A DNA stretch of 43,950 bases from Planctomycetales bacterium (lineage in GTDB: Bacteria > Planctomycetota > SBBH01), in NCBI GenBank assembly GCA_005239795.1, contig SBBH01000211.1:1-43950 (forward strand), written 5' to 3'. Shown here piece after piece: positions 17,428-26,191 of this stretch. The position numbers were made by a program, and so were the translations under genes. Within the stretch, counting starts at the first letter, position 1. Every line of letters begins with the position of its first letter. Under the pieces are notes generated by a model. The model did not search any database, was not told the origin of the DNA, and saw only the letters and a list, made by a program, of their open reading frames with translations.

Positions 17428-17961
17428 ATGGCTGAAATTTTTCAAAGGGAGTGGAAAGTCGCCAAACCCGCTGCGGCCTGTGCCGACTGTGGCGAGGTGC
17501 TCGCGGTCTCCGTCGAGGCCCATGCGTCCTTGCATGAGGAGGGGGACGGCTACGCACGGCGCGACAGGTGCGCCGCGTGCTGGGGAAGGGTGGCCGAGAG
17601 GGGGTTCTCGCACTGGGCCTACAAGCCCGCCCCCCCGCCGGAGAAACCCTTCAGGGCGGACCTCGTGGCGATCCGCGATTTCTACATGAAGCTCGCGGGG
17701 AAGGAGGCGGCCTCGGACCGGCTGTTGCGCTATCTTTTGGGGCTTTATCTTGTGCGCAAGAAACGCCTGTGGCTCGAGCGCACCGAACGCGCCGCCGACG
17801 GCGAGATCCTTTGGATCCGTTTCGAAAAGGAGGGGGCAGCCGAACCGGTGCCGGTCCCTCCTTTCACGCCCGAAGATCTCCTGGAAACCCGCCGGAGGCT
17901 CGACGCTCTCTTGGGGGTCGACGTGGGGGATCTTGAGGCACAGCCCGCGACGGCCGGATGA
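17428..17961 (+). CDS. Zinc-ribbon-like protein of unknown function
   Basis: A 177-residue protein with two cysteine pairs, CADC (about 18-21) and CAAC (about 49-52), consistent with one zinc ribbon. A helical middle follows (RLLRYLLGLYLVRKKRLWLERTE) with an acidic C terminus. There is no signal peptide, so it is probably cytoplasmic. I do not recognise a named family. The ATG at 17428 is preceded by T/A-rich DNA without a clear ribosome site. The stop overlaps the start of the next membrane gene, suggesting co-expression. Confidence 0.65.
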   Translation: MAEIFQREWKVAKPAAACADCGEVLAVSVEAHASLHEEGDGYARRDRCAACWGRVAERGFSHWAYKPAPPPEKPFRADLVAIRDFYMKLAGKEAASDRLLRYLLGLYLVRKKRLWLERTERAADGEILWIRFEKEGAAEPVPVPPFTPEDLLETRRRLDALLGVDVGDLEAQPATAG

Positions 17962-18425
17962 TGTTCGATTTCGACGCGATCGATCAGCGGATCGCGGGGT
18001 TCATGCGGCGCTGGGGGGGTTGGGCGCTCCGGACGTCGCTCGCGGTGATTTTTGTCTGGTTCGGCGTCTTGAAGCCTTACGGCCTGTCGCCGGCCGAGGA
18101 GTTGCTCAAGCGCACCGTGGCCTGGATGCCGTTTCTCACTCCCGACGGGTGGCTCGCCGTGATCGGCTGGTGGGAGGTGGCGATCGGGGCGACGTTCCTG
18201 TTCCGCAAGACGATCCGGTTGGCGATTGCGCTCCTGGCGCTCCAGATGGCCGGGACGTTCATACCCCTGGTGATGTTGCCGGAGGTGACGTTCCAGCCCG
18301 GGCGGTTCCCCTATGCTCCGACGATCGAAGGGCAATACATCATCAAAAATCTCCTGATCATTTCGGCGGCGCTGGTGGTGGGCGGGACGGTGCGTGGGCG
18401 CGCGCCGGAAGGCGGAGCCGATTAG
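17958..18425 (+). CDS. DoxX/DUF417-like small membrane protein
   Basis: A 155-residue protein with about four membrane helices: ALRTSLAVIFVWFGVLK, WLAVIGWWEVAIGATFLF, LAIALLALQMAGTFIPLVMLP and IIKNLLIISAALVVGG. The layout and the FGVLKPYGLSPAEELL segment after helix 1 resemble the DoxX/YkgB (DUF417) group, whose function is poorly defined. It overlaps the preceding zinc-ribbon gene by 4 bases. Its stop codon interlocks with the mnmG stop on the other strand (4-base overlap). Confidence 0.7.
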   Translation: MMFDFDAIDQRIAGFMRRWGGWALRTSLAVIFVWFGVLKPYGLSPAEELLKRTVAWMPFLTPDGWLAVIGWWEVAIGATFLFRKTIRLAIALLALQMAGTFIPLVMLPEVTFQPGRFPYAPTIEGQYIIKNLLIISAALVVGGTVRGRAPEGGAD

Positions 18426-20245
18426 CCCGAACGCTTCTTGAGGTGGACCCGCAGGACGCCGATGTCGGCGGGGGAGACCCCCGCGAGACGGGTCGCCTGC
18501 CCCAGCGAAGCGGGGCGCACGAGCGCCAGCTTCGATCGGGCTTCGGCCGAGAGTTCCTGGATCGCCAGATAATCGAGATCGGACGGGATCCGTTTCCCCT
18601 CAGCCTCCTTGAAGCGTTCGACCTGTTTTGCTTGGCGCTCGACATAGCCAGCGTATTTGCACTCGATCTCGACCTGTTGGGCGACGTCGGCGGCCAGGGC
18701 GGGAAGATCGCGGGGCCAGACTTCGGCCAGCGTCATTCCGGGGCGCCGCACGATCTGGTCGAGAGGAACGCCGTCTGCGTGTCGGCGCCGTAGGAGTGCG
18801 AGTGCCTCCTGGATGAGGCGTTCCTTATCGAGGGTCTTGTCATAGGTTGGTTTTGAAACAAGCCCCAGGCGGTAGCCGTGTCGGCGCAGGCGCCTGTCGG
18901 CGTTGTCCTGGCGCAGGAGGAGCCGGTACTCTGCCTGGGAGGTGAACATGCGGTAGGGTTCCTTAATCTCCTTCGTGACGAGGTCGTCGACGAGGACCCC
19001 GATGTAGGCTTCCGAGCGGTCGAGGACGAACGGATCCTTGCCGGAGAGTTTTAAGGCCGCGTTGACCCCGGCGACGAATCCCTGCACAGCCGCTTCCTCG
19101 TAGCCGGAGGTACCGCAGATCTGTCCCGCGAAATAGAGCCCTTCGACGCGCTTCGTCTCCAAGGTGGGATGGATCTGGTGGGTGGGGGCGAAGTCGTATT
19201 CCACCGCGTAGCCGTAACGCGTGATCCGAACGTTCGCCAGGCCCGGGATCGTCCGTACGAACGCTTCCTGAACGTCGGCGGGAATCGAGGTCGAGATGCC
19301 GTTGGGGTAGATCTCGTCGGTGCCCGCTCCCTCCGGCTCCAAGTAGATCCGGTGGCTTTCGACCTCGGGGAAGCGCATCACTTTGTCCTCAAGGCTCGGG
19401 CAGTAGCGCGGCCCCGTTCCTTGGATCGCCCCCGAGAACATCGGCGCCCGGTGGGCGTTCTCGCGCACGATCCGGTGGGTCTCGTGCGTCGTATGGGTCA
19501 GATGGCAAAGGACCTGCGGGCGGCCGATCCTCTCCGTGTCGAACGAGAAGGGGACGGGCGGGTCGTCCCCCGGCTGTACCGCGAGATTCGAAAAGTCGAT
19601 CGTGTGTGCGTCGAGGCGCGGCGGGGTCCCCGTTTTCAAGCGCCCCAGTGTGAATCCGAGCGCGGCGAGATTCTCGGAGATGCGCCGCGCCGGCGCTTCC
19701 CCAAAACGCCCCCCCTCGCGTTTTTCGTCCCCCACGTGCATGAGTCCCCGCATGAAGGTGCCGGGGGTGAGGACGATCGCGCGCGCGCGCAGTTCCCGGC
19801 CGTCCTCCGTGACGATACCCGCTGCGGCAGAGGCGTAGCCCGGCGCTTCGGCACGCTCCACTTGGATCCGGCCGACGAGCCCCTCAACAATCTCAAGGAG
19901 CGGCGTCGATTCGACGATCTGGCGCATCGTGTCGCTATAGCGCCGGCGGTCGCATTGGGCGCGCGGCGACTGCACCGCAGGCCCCTTGCTGCGGTTTAAA
20001 AGCCGGAATTGGATTCCGGCGTCGTCGGTGACGCGCCCCATGGCGCCCCCGAGGGCGTCGAGCTCCCGCACAAGCTGGCCCTTGGCTAGGCCTCCGATCG
20101 CGGGGTTGCAGGACATCCGGGCGATCGCCTCGCGCGCGCCCGTCACGAGGGCCGTCCGAAGCCCCATGCGGGCTGCCGCCAGGGCCGCCTCGCATCCGGC
20201 ATGTCCCGCCCCGATCACCAAGACGTCGAAGGAGCCGCTCTCCAT
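18422..20245 (-). CDS. mnmG: tRNA uridine-5-carboxymethylaminomethyl modification enzyme MnmG
   Basis: A 607-residue FAD enzyme and partner of MnmE in wobble-uridine modification. Motifs: FAD fold VIGAGHAGCEAAL (10-22), CNPAIGGLAKGQLVREL, RLKTGTPPRLD, GQICGTSGYEEAAVQG and EPYRMFTSQAEYRLLLRQDNAD, with a C-terminal helical domain that contacts MnmE. Start ATG 20245 fits family N termini. The frame stays open for about 770 codons further upstream, antisense to topVI-B, which is not coding. It lies 14 kb from mnmE and is divergent from topVI-B. Confidence 0.95.
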   Translation of the reverse strand: MESGSFDVLVIGAGHAGCEAALAAARMGLRTALVTGAREAIARMSCNPAIGGLAKGQLVRELDALGGAMGRVTDDAGIQFRLLNRSKGPAVQSPRAQCDRRRYSDTMRQIVESTPLLEIVEGLVGRIQVERAEAPGYASAAAGIVTEDGRELRARAIVLTPGTFMRGLMHVGDEKREGGRFGEAPARRISENLAALGFTLGRLKTGTPPRLDAHTIDFSNLAVQPGDDPPVPFSFDTERIGRPQVLCHLTHTTHETHRIVRENAHRAPMFSGAIQGTGPRYCPSLEDKVMRFPEVESHRIYLEPEGAGTDEIYPNGISTSIPADVQEAFVRTIPGLANVRITRYGYAVEYDFAPTHQIHPTLETKRVEGLYFAGQICGTSGYEEAAVQGFVAGVNAALKLSGKDPFVLDRSEAYIGVLVDDLVTKEIKEPYRMFTSQAEYRLLLRQDNADRRLRRHGYRLGLVSKPTYDKTLDKERLIQEALALLRRRHADGVPLDQIVRRPGMTLAEVWPRDLPALAADVAQQVEIECKYAGYVERQAKQVERFKEAEGKRIPSDLDYLAIQELSAEARSKLALVRPASLGQATRLAGVSPADIGVLRVHLKKRSG

Positions 20246-20261
20246 AGGGCATGGATTGTGC

Positions 20262-20318
20262 CTCGCGGGGCCCGCGAGCGCAACCGGTTGAGGAGCGCGG
20301 CGCAATTCCCCTTGCGCC
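20262..20318. promoter_or_regulatory. Three adjacent palindromes in the mnmG/topVI-B divergent region
   Basis: CTCGCGGG-G-CCCGCGAG (20262-20278) is a near-perfect 17-base palindrome. CAACCGGTTG (20281-20290) is a perfect 10-base palindrome. GGCGCAA / TTGCGCC (20299-20305, 20312-20318) is an inverted repeat with a 6-base spacer. All lie in the 114-base gap between divergent starts. They could be operators or leader hairpins; GC richness makes some palindromes likely by chance. Confidence 0.4.
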
Positions 20319-20359
20319 CGCCGCGGCCGTCGGTTAAATCTCTTGGTTTCGAGACACGC

Positions 20360-22192
20360 GTGGCCAGGGAAAAACGGACAACACAGAAAGACCCTCCCCC
20401 GAACGAAACCAAGGCCGCCCCCGAGATCGCCCAGAAGCTGGCGGCCAAGCAGCGCGAGATATCGATCTCGGAGTTCTTCACGAAGAACCGGCATCTCCTG
20501 GGGTTTGACAGCCCCCGGCGGGCCCTCCTGACCGCCGTCAAGGAGGCGGTGGACAATGCGCTGGATGCCTGCGAGGAAGCGGAGATCAAGCCGGAGGTCG
20601 CCGTGAAAATCGAGGCGGTCGCGAACGGCGCCGAGCCCCCCGCGAGCGTCTTCCAGGCGGAGCGCTTCCGCGTCACCGTCGAGGACAACGGCCCCGGGAT
20701 CGTGAAGGAGCAGATCTCGAAGATCTTCGCCAAGCTTCTCTACGGCTCGAAATTCCACCGCCTGCGGATGAGCCGAGGCCAGCAGGGGATCGGCATCTCG
20801 GCGGCGGGGATGTACGGGCAGTTGACGACCGGGAAACCCACGCGCGTCATCTCGCGGATCGGCTCCAAGAAGCAGGCGCACTACATGGAGATCGCGCTCG
20901 ACACGAAAAAAAACGAGCCGATCGTCGGGGTCAACCGGACGACCGACTGGGACCGCCCGCACGGGACCTCCGTCTCGATCGAGATGGAGGGGCGCTACGC
21001 CGAGGGGAGGCAGTCGATCGAGGAGTATCTCGAACAAACCTCGATCGCGAACCCCCACGTGGTGCTGACTTATGTCTCGCCCAAGGGGGAGACGAAGACC
21101 TATCCCGCGGCGGTGGCGGTTCTGCCGCACGCGCCCAAGGAGATCAAGCCGCATCCGCACGGGATCGAGCTGGGGATCCTCCTCAAGATGCTCCAGGACA
21201 CCCCCTCGCGGTGGGTGTCGGGGTTTCTCTCGAGCGATTTCTCGCGCGTTTCGCCGCGCCTGGCGGCTCAGATCTGCCGCGAGGCGGGGATCGACCCCAA
21301 GGCCAAGCCGCGCCGCCTCGGCGGGGCCGAGGCGGAAGCGCTCTACAAGGTGATCCAGAAAACGAAGATCATGGCGCCGCCGACGGATTGCCTGTCGCCC
21401 ATCGGCGAACCGCAGATCCTGGCGGGGCTCGCGAAGCAGATCCGGGCCGATTTCTATACGGCCGTCACGCGCCGCCCTGCGGTCTACCGCGGCAATCCTT
21501 TTGTAATCGAGGCGGGGCTTGCGTTCGGTTCCGGGAATTTCGCCCAGAAGCAAAAGGAAGCGGCAGAAGAGGGCCCGAAGGCGGAAGGGGAGGACAACGA
21601 CAAGGAGGTGGAGATGGCGCGCCTCATGCGCTTCGCCAACCGCGTGCCGCTCCTCTATCAACAATCCGCCTGCGCGATTCACAAATCGGTCATTGAGACG
21701 AACTGGCGCTCCTACGGCGTGGGGCAATCGCGCGGGGCGCTCCCGCAGGGTCCGATGGTGATCTTCGTTCACATGGCTTCGGTCTGGGTTCCTTTCACGA
21801 GTGAATCGAAGGAGGCGATCGCCTCCTATGACGAGATCCTGAAGGAGGTGAAGCTTGCCTTGCAGGAGGCGGGGCGGCGCCTCGGGGTCTACGTGCGCCG
21901 CCGGGAGCTGGCGCAGGCCGAGTTCAAGCGCCGGAACATCTTCGCTCTCTACATCCCCGAGGTCGCCGCCGCCACCCGGAAGTTGAAGGGGAAAGCGGTC
22001 GACATCGAGGCGTTGAAGGCCAGGCTCCAGAAGATGGCGGTGAAGCTCACCGGCGGCGAGAAGACGGACGCCCTGCTCAAAAAAAACAACCCCGTGGCCC
22101 AACTCCCGTCGACAATCGTCGCCGGGGAAGAAAACATCAAACAGCAAGCGCCAAACGACAAACAAACGGACAAAAGGAAGAAACGCCAATGA
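20360..22192 (+). CDS. DNA topoisomerase VI subunit B
   Basis: A 610-residue GHKL-type ATPase subunit of type IIB topoisomerase, which opens and closes the gate that passes one duplex through another. Visible motifs: N-box KEAVDNALDAC (61-71), DNGPG (109-113), ATP lid SRGQQGIGISAAGMYGQLTTGKP (138-160), an H2TH-like region (about 290-340) and the transducer switch lysine K484 in FTSESKEAIA. A charged insert (about 396-418) and a basic tail coded by low-complexity repeat DNA are extra. Start GTG 20360 is the last suitable start before the conserved region. Topo VI is chiefly archaeal and eukaryotic, so its presence here is unusual. topVI-A follows. Confidence 0.93.
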   Translation: MAREKRTTQKDPPPNETKAAPEIAQKLAAKQREISISEFFTKNRHLLGFDSPRRALLTAVKEAVDNALDACEEAEIKPEVAVKIEAVANGAEPPASVFQAERFRVTVEDNGPGIVKEQISKIFAKLLYGSKFHRLRMSRGQQGIGISAAGMYGQLTTGKPTRVISRIGSKKQAHYMEIALDTKKNEPIVGVNRTTDWDRPHGTSVSIEMEGRYAEGRQSIEEYLEQTSIANPHVVLTYVSPKGETKTYPAAVAVLPHAPKEIKPHPHGIELGILLKMLQDTPSRWVSGFLSSDFSRVSPRLAAQICREAGIDPKAKPRRLGGAEAEALYKVIQKTKIMAPPTDCLSPIGEPQILAGLAKQIRADFYTAVTRRPAVYRGNPFVIEAGLAFGSGNFAQKQKEAAEEGPKAEGEDNDKEVEMARLMRFANRVPLLYQQSACAIHKSVIETNWRSYGVGQSRGALPQGPMVIFVHMASVWVPFTSESKEAIASYDEILKEVKLALQEAGRRLGVYVRRRELAQAEFKRRNIFALYIPEVAAATRKLKGKAVDIEALKARLQKMAVKLTGGEKTDALLKKNNPVAQLPSTIVAGEENIKQQAPNDKQTDKRKKRQ

Positions 22193-22259
22193 TTCAAACG
22201 AGGTCTGCGTTTTTTGTTTGTGCGTTTGGCGTTTGTCGGTTTGTTTGGTGTTTGCTGTT
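22140..22259. repeat. Inverted repeat spanning the topVI-B 3' end and the spacer to topVI-A
   Basis: AACAGCAAGCGCCAAAC (22140-22156) pairs with GTTTGGTGTTTGCTGTT (22243-22259) at 15 of 17 positions. In RNA both mismatches become G-U pairs, so the 17-bp stem would be continuous. The left arm lies in the topVI-B coding end. The interval also contains the 16-mer shared with the queD leader (22159-22174) and T/G-rich runs. It could modulate topVI-A expression or be an inserted repeat pair. Confidence 0.6.
22159..22174. repeat. 16-bp direct repeat, copy 2
   Basis: Identical to 7309-7324 (CAAACAAACGGACAAA). It encodes part of the basic tail of topVI-B (QTDK region). The next bases diverge (A here, C in the other copy). 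Confidence 0.6.
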
Positions 22260-22289
22260 GGCCTTTTGGTGTTTCGGGGGAGGTTTGTG

Positions 22290-23393
22290 ATGGTGAGAAG
22301 GCGCCTCAGCGATGTCGCCGTGAAATCGCGTTTGGAGGGACTGGCTGACGTCGTCCTCGACGCGGCCAAGAAAAGCAAGGACCCGGCGATCTCGATCCCG
22401 GTGCGCTCCCTCTCGAACGTCACGTTCGACCCCAAACGGCGTATCATCGAGATGGGCGAAAACACGCAGGACCGGACCTTCTTCAACCTGGGGATGGCGC
22501 GCAAATTCATGCAGACGATGCTGATCGGCGCCGCCTGCAAGGAGCTGTTCGAGGAAAAGGTCACGACGTCGCTGCGGGAGCTTTACTACCGCACGAAACA
22601 TACGCTGGCCGGCTCAAGCGAAAACACCTTCGACGACCAGGCGGAATCGGACCCCATCATCGAGGATCTCGAGGTGACGCTCGACTCCCTGCGCGAGGAG
22701 CTCCACGTGCGGGCCGAGAGCGCTGGGACGATCGTGGGGCCGGTGACCCTGGTCGACGACGGGGATGTGATCGACTGCGCGCGCCTCGGCAAGGGGGGAT
22801 ATGCCGTCCCCTCGATCGTGGAGCCCGAAGAGATCAAGATCAAGAAATGCTCCGCGAAATTCATTCTCCTGGTGGAAAAGGGGACGCAATGGAACCGCCT
22901 GTCGGAGGACAAATTTTGGAAGAAGCACAACTGCGTCCTCTTGACGGGGAACGGCCAGCCTCCGCGCGGGGTGAGGCGCCTCACGCGCCGTCTCCACGAC
23001 GAGTACAAGCTTCCGGTTTATGTCCTCGTCGACAACGACCCGTGGGGGTACTACATCTACTCGGTCGTCAAGCAGGGATCCATCAACCTGGCGTATGAGA
23101 GCCAGCGGATGGCGATCCCGGACGCCAAGTTCATCGGCCTTTCCAGCCGCGATCCCGAAAAGTACAAACTCCCCCGCAATGTCGGGATCAAGCTGAACGA
23201 CAAAGATATCTCCCGCGCCAAAGAGATCCTCGCTTACCCCTGGTTCAAGAAAAAGGAGTGGCAAGAGGAGATCAAGCACATGATTGCCTCGGGCCTGAAG
23301 TACGAGCTCGACGCCCTGGCCAACAAGAATTTTCGTTATCTCACCACCGACTACCTGCCCCGCAAGCTCAGGGAAAAAGATTGGTTGGATTAA
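22290..23393 (+). CDS. DNA topoisomerase VI subunit A (Spo11-like)
   Basis: A 367-residue DNA-cleaving subunit. The winged-helix domain carries the catalytic tyrosine motif TSLRELYYRTK (93-103; Y99/Y100). The Toprim domain has the acidic ligands E196 (LLVEKG) and D248/D250 (LVDNDPWGYYIY). The length equals archaeal subunit A. The ATG at 22290 has a strong GGGGGAGG seven bases upstream. It lies 97 bases after subunit B, separated by a structured repeat. The B-then-A order matches the archaeal arrangement. Its stop shares TTAA with the ABC permease stop on the other strand. Confidence 0.94.
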   Translation: MVRRRLSDVAVKSRLEGLADVVLDAAKKSKDPAISIPVRSLSNVTFDPKRRIIEMGENTQDRTFFNLGMARKFMQTMLIGAACKELFEEKVTTSLRELYYRTKHTLAGSSENTFDDQAESDPIIEDLEVTLDSLREELHVRAESAGTIVGPVTLVDDGDVIDCARLGKGGYAVPSIVEPEEIKIKKCSAKFILLVEKGTQWNRLSEDKFWKKHNCVLLTGNGQPPRGVRRLTRRLHDEYKLPVYVLVDNDPWGYYIYSVVKQGSINLAYESQRMAIPDAKFIGLSSRDPEKYKLPRNVGIKLNDKDISRAKEILAYPWFKKKEWQEEIKHMIASGLKYELDALANKNFRYLTTDYLPRKLREKDWLD

Positions 23394-24157
23394 TGCTCTT
23401 CCGTCAGCGCGTATTCCCGGCGCGTGACGGCGAGGGAAGCGATGGCGCACGCCGCGGCTGCCGTGGAGAGGACGATTCCCCACAGGAAGAGGGGAGAGCT
23501 GTCTAGGATCAGCAGGTCGGCGCTTTTTTCGGACCATGTGTCAGCGGGGAAGGGGAGGGCCTGGATCGATCGAAGGATCGGGACGAGTGTGACAGTGCGG
23601 GAGATGAACGGGACGTTTGAGAGCAAAACCTCGAAAAGGAGCCCCCAGAGGATTCCGACAGTTATGGCCCGCTGGGGGAAGAGGGTCCCCAGCGCCAAGG
23701 CTATGGGCGCATAGACGAGAATCGCCGCAACGGAAGCCTGCCAGGTGGCCCAGAGGAGCGGGGCGCCTCCAGGGCGCCCCGAGATGAGCCAGGCCAGAGG
23801 GACCGCGACAAGGATCGCGGCCTCCAGGGCGATCAAGACCCCAAGAAGGCGCCCCATCAGCATCTGCCAGCGTGGGATCGGACGGACCAAGAGGTAGGTC
23901 AGGGTCTTGCGTTCGATTTCGGTCTGCAGGAGAGGTCCCGCATAAAAGATCGCCAGCAGGAGACAGGTTGAACCGGGGAACAGAAGAAAGGAAGACTGGG
24001 TGGTTTTCTCGATGCCGTGTTTGTCGGCTGCAGGATTCGCAACGGCCACGGCGATGGGAAACGAGAGGAGCAACAGGAAGAAAAGGGCCCGTCGGCCCCG
24101 TAGGAACTGCATCATCTCGTAGCGTGCCGCTTCCGTCAGACATCTGAAGGAGGTCAT
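23390..24157 (-). CDS. ABC-2 type exporter permease
   Basis: A 255-residue integral membrane protein with about six helices (ALFFLLLLSFPIAVAVA; SFLLFPGSTCLLLAIFYAGPLL; LGVLIALEAAILVAVPLAWLI; a pair from about 150 to 190; and a C-terminal helix). The ETEIERKTLTYLLVRPIPR-like segment (QTEIERKTLTYLLVRPIPR) after helix 2 is typical of ABC-2 permeases working with an ABC-2 ATPase. The start ATG overlaps the ATPase stop (ATGA), so they form one transporter. The exported substrate is unknown. Confidence 0.85.
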   Translation of the reverse strand: MTSFRCLTEAARYEMMQFLRGRRALFFLLLLSFPIAVAVANPAADKHGIEKTTQSSFLLFPGSTCLLLAIFYAGPLLQTEIERKTLTYLLVRPIPRWQMLMGRLLGVLIALEAAILVAVPLAWLISGRPGGAPLLWATWQASVAAILVYAPIALALGTLFPQRAITVGILWGLLFEVLLSNVPFISRTVTLVPILRSIQALPFPADTWSEKSADLLILDSSPLFLWGIVLSTAAAACAIASLAVTRREYALTEEH

Positions 24158-25098
24158 GCGCTCTCCTCCGCATCCACGAGGTAGCGGAAGACGGCGTCCA
24201 AGGAGTCGTCCTCCGAGATCATCGATCCCACGCGCACTCCTCCCCGCTCCACGAGGTCGGGGAGTTTTTCGAAGAAGGGGCCGGGTGTCCGCGTGCGCAC
24301 CGCGAGGGCCGACCCCTTGTCTCGGAGGTCGACCCCTTCTGCGACTCCTTCGGCGAGAAGGAGCTGGGCCAGGACCGCCGGCCGATCGCACCGCACAAGG
24401 AGCCGGTGAGGATGTTCATCCAGGAGCGAGCGAACCTCGCGGACGTTCCCCGAGGCCCGGATCCGACCGCGGTAGATGAGGAGGAACTCGTCCGTCATCG
24501 CTTGGACTTCATGCAGGATATGGGAGGAGACCAGGACGCTTTTTCCGGCCGCCGCCCAGGCGCGGATCCGGCGGGAGACGAATGCGCGCCCCTCCGGGTC
24601 GAGCCCGGTCATCGGTTCGTCGAGGATCAGAAGCTCGGGGTCGTGGGCGATGGCCTGGGCGAGCTTGGCGCGCTGACGCATCCCACGGGAGTACTCGCCC
24701 ATGGGGCGCTCCGCTACGTCGGCGAGGTTCAGGTCCGCGAGGACCTCTCGCGAACGCTTGAGCGCCTCCTTCGGCGCGATCCCGTGCAGGCGGAGCATCG
24801 TTTCGACGAATCTAAGGCCGGTGGTCGATGGGTCGAGGGCATCCTGCTCCGGACAGAATCCAATCCGCCGGAAAAGATTGGCTTCGCGCCACGGATCTTT
24901 TCCCAGGACGCGGACGCTCCCTTGCGTCGGTTTCATCTGTCCTGTGATGATCTTGAGAAAGGTGCTTTTTCCAGCGCCGTTGGGCCCCAGGAGTTCCGTG
25001 ATGCCGTGCTTGACGCGGACCGTGACGTCGTTGACCCCCACGACGTCGCCGAAGAACTTCGAGAGATCTTGAGCCGCGATGACGCCGTCTTCCATCAT
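24154..25098 (-). CDS. ABC exporter ATPase
   Basis: A 314-residue ATPase. Walker A is GPNGAGKST (38-46), the signature is YSRGMRQR, Walker B is LLILDEP, followed by DPEGR and switch histidine SSHILHE. The N-terminal nucleotide-binding domain is of the ABC-2/CcmA type, with about 90 C-terminal residues of an ATPase accessory domain. The start is ATG 25098 or the adjacent ATG 25095; the first overlaps the upstream permease stop. It energises the downstream permease and perhaps the frameshifted upstream one. Confidence 0.9.
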   Translation of the reverse strand: MMEDGVIAAQDLSKFFGDVVGVNDVTVRVKHGITELLGPNGAGKSTFLKIITGQMKPTQGSVRVLGKDPWREANLFRRIGFCPEQDALDPSTTGLRFVETMLRLHGIAPKEALKRSREVLADLNLADVAERPMGEYSRGMRQRAKLAQAIAHDPELLILDEPMTGLDPEGRAFVSRRIRAWAAAGKSVLVSSHILHEVQAMTDEFLLIYRGRIRASGNVREVRSLLDEHPHRLLVRCDRPAVLAQLLLAEGVAEGVDLRDKGSALAVRTRTPGPFFEKLPDLVERGGVRVGSMISEDDSLDAVFRYLVDAEESA

Positions 25099-26191
25099 GT
25101 GAGTTGGCGCCCCCTGATCCGGAGGGAGAGTCCCATGAACGACACGAGGGTGATCCCTCCCAACAGGATCCACGGAACTCCTGCGGGTTCGTGGTTTTCA
25201 AAATCCCGGGTGATTTTTTTTAAATACTGCTCTGTTGGAGCGCCCACCTTCTTCCTGATGTGCGGAAGAAAATCGGTCGATTCCAGGACGCCGGGGACGT
25301 CGAAACACCGGCGGTTTGCTGCGGCGATGCTCTCGTTGAGCGTGATCGGCCACTGTCCCCGGCCCTCTCCTTTGAGGGGTACGCCGCCTATGCTGATATG
25401 GACACGGGAATCGCTGATCTTGGTCGGCTGGCTTTCTGGATCTGTCTCTCTATGAAATCTTGGGAAAAAAGAGGGAAGGAGCCAGACGGCCAGCCACAGG
25501 AGGAGCGCGTAACGGCTCTCCCGCACGAGGCTTGACAGGAAGAGAGCCAGAAAACTTGCGGGGAAGGCGAGCGCCAAAGAGGCAGCCAGGGCCTTGGCGA
25601 GGAGCGGCCACGTGGCGGCCAAGAGCCCCCAGGAGGGGACCAGGCACAGGCTTCCCACATAAAGAAAGAGCGCCGGCAGGAACGTCACCGACAGGGCGGC
25701 GGCGACGGGGACGGCGAGTTTCCCCAGGATGTAGTCCCAACGCGTGAGAGGGCGGGAGAACAAGAGCAGGAAGGTGCGTCCCCGGATATCTTCCGAGACA
25801 AGCCCGGGCGCCGTCAGGGTGATCGCCAAGAGTGCGGCGTAGATCTGGGTCGTCGAAAAGAAGGTTGCAAACAGGATCGTCCAGATCCCCGGGTGCAGAA
25901 CGGGATCCCCTGCCAGGTGCGCGACGGCCGTCCCCAGAAATCCAAAGAGGAACTGCTCGGCCATGGCGGGTCTCCCGGCCCTGTCGGCAGGGGTGCGTCC
26001 GGTGAGCCAGCCGATCGCCAGGAACAACGCGAGTAGAAGAGGACCGGGAGCCACGCGCACAAGATCAACCGGCGGAACAAGCATTTCTGGAATTGGCGGG
26101 CCAGGTCCGCTCGGGCGATCACCCACCAGCGCGTGGCAGGTGAGCCCAAGGGACCCTGCCAGGGGCGGTATCCTCTTTCAGCGATCGGCAT
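25095..26191 (-). CDS. ABC-2 type permease with an apparent frameshift
   Basis: The N terminus (MPIAERGYRPWQGPLGSP..RWWVIARADL) reads from ATG 26191 through CAWLPVLFY. The rest of the membrane protein (LLLALFLAIGWLTG onward, with ISEDIRGRTFLLLFSRPLTRWDYILG-like sequence) is in the -1 frame and ends at 25095. The switch is near 26030-26045, equivalent to one lost base. Corrected, the product is about 365 residues with several membrane helices and a large extracytoplasmic segment near the C terminus. A later ATG at 26126 opens the second frame but lacks the real N terminus. No slippery heptamer is evident, so sequencing error or recent mutation is likelier than programmed shifting. Confidence 0.7.

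Noticed and set aside
20246..22564. mnmG reading frame open for about 770 codons upstream on the minus strand
   Set aside because: It lies antisense to the topoisomerase VI genes and lacks homology; it is a GC-rich shadow frame.
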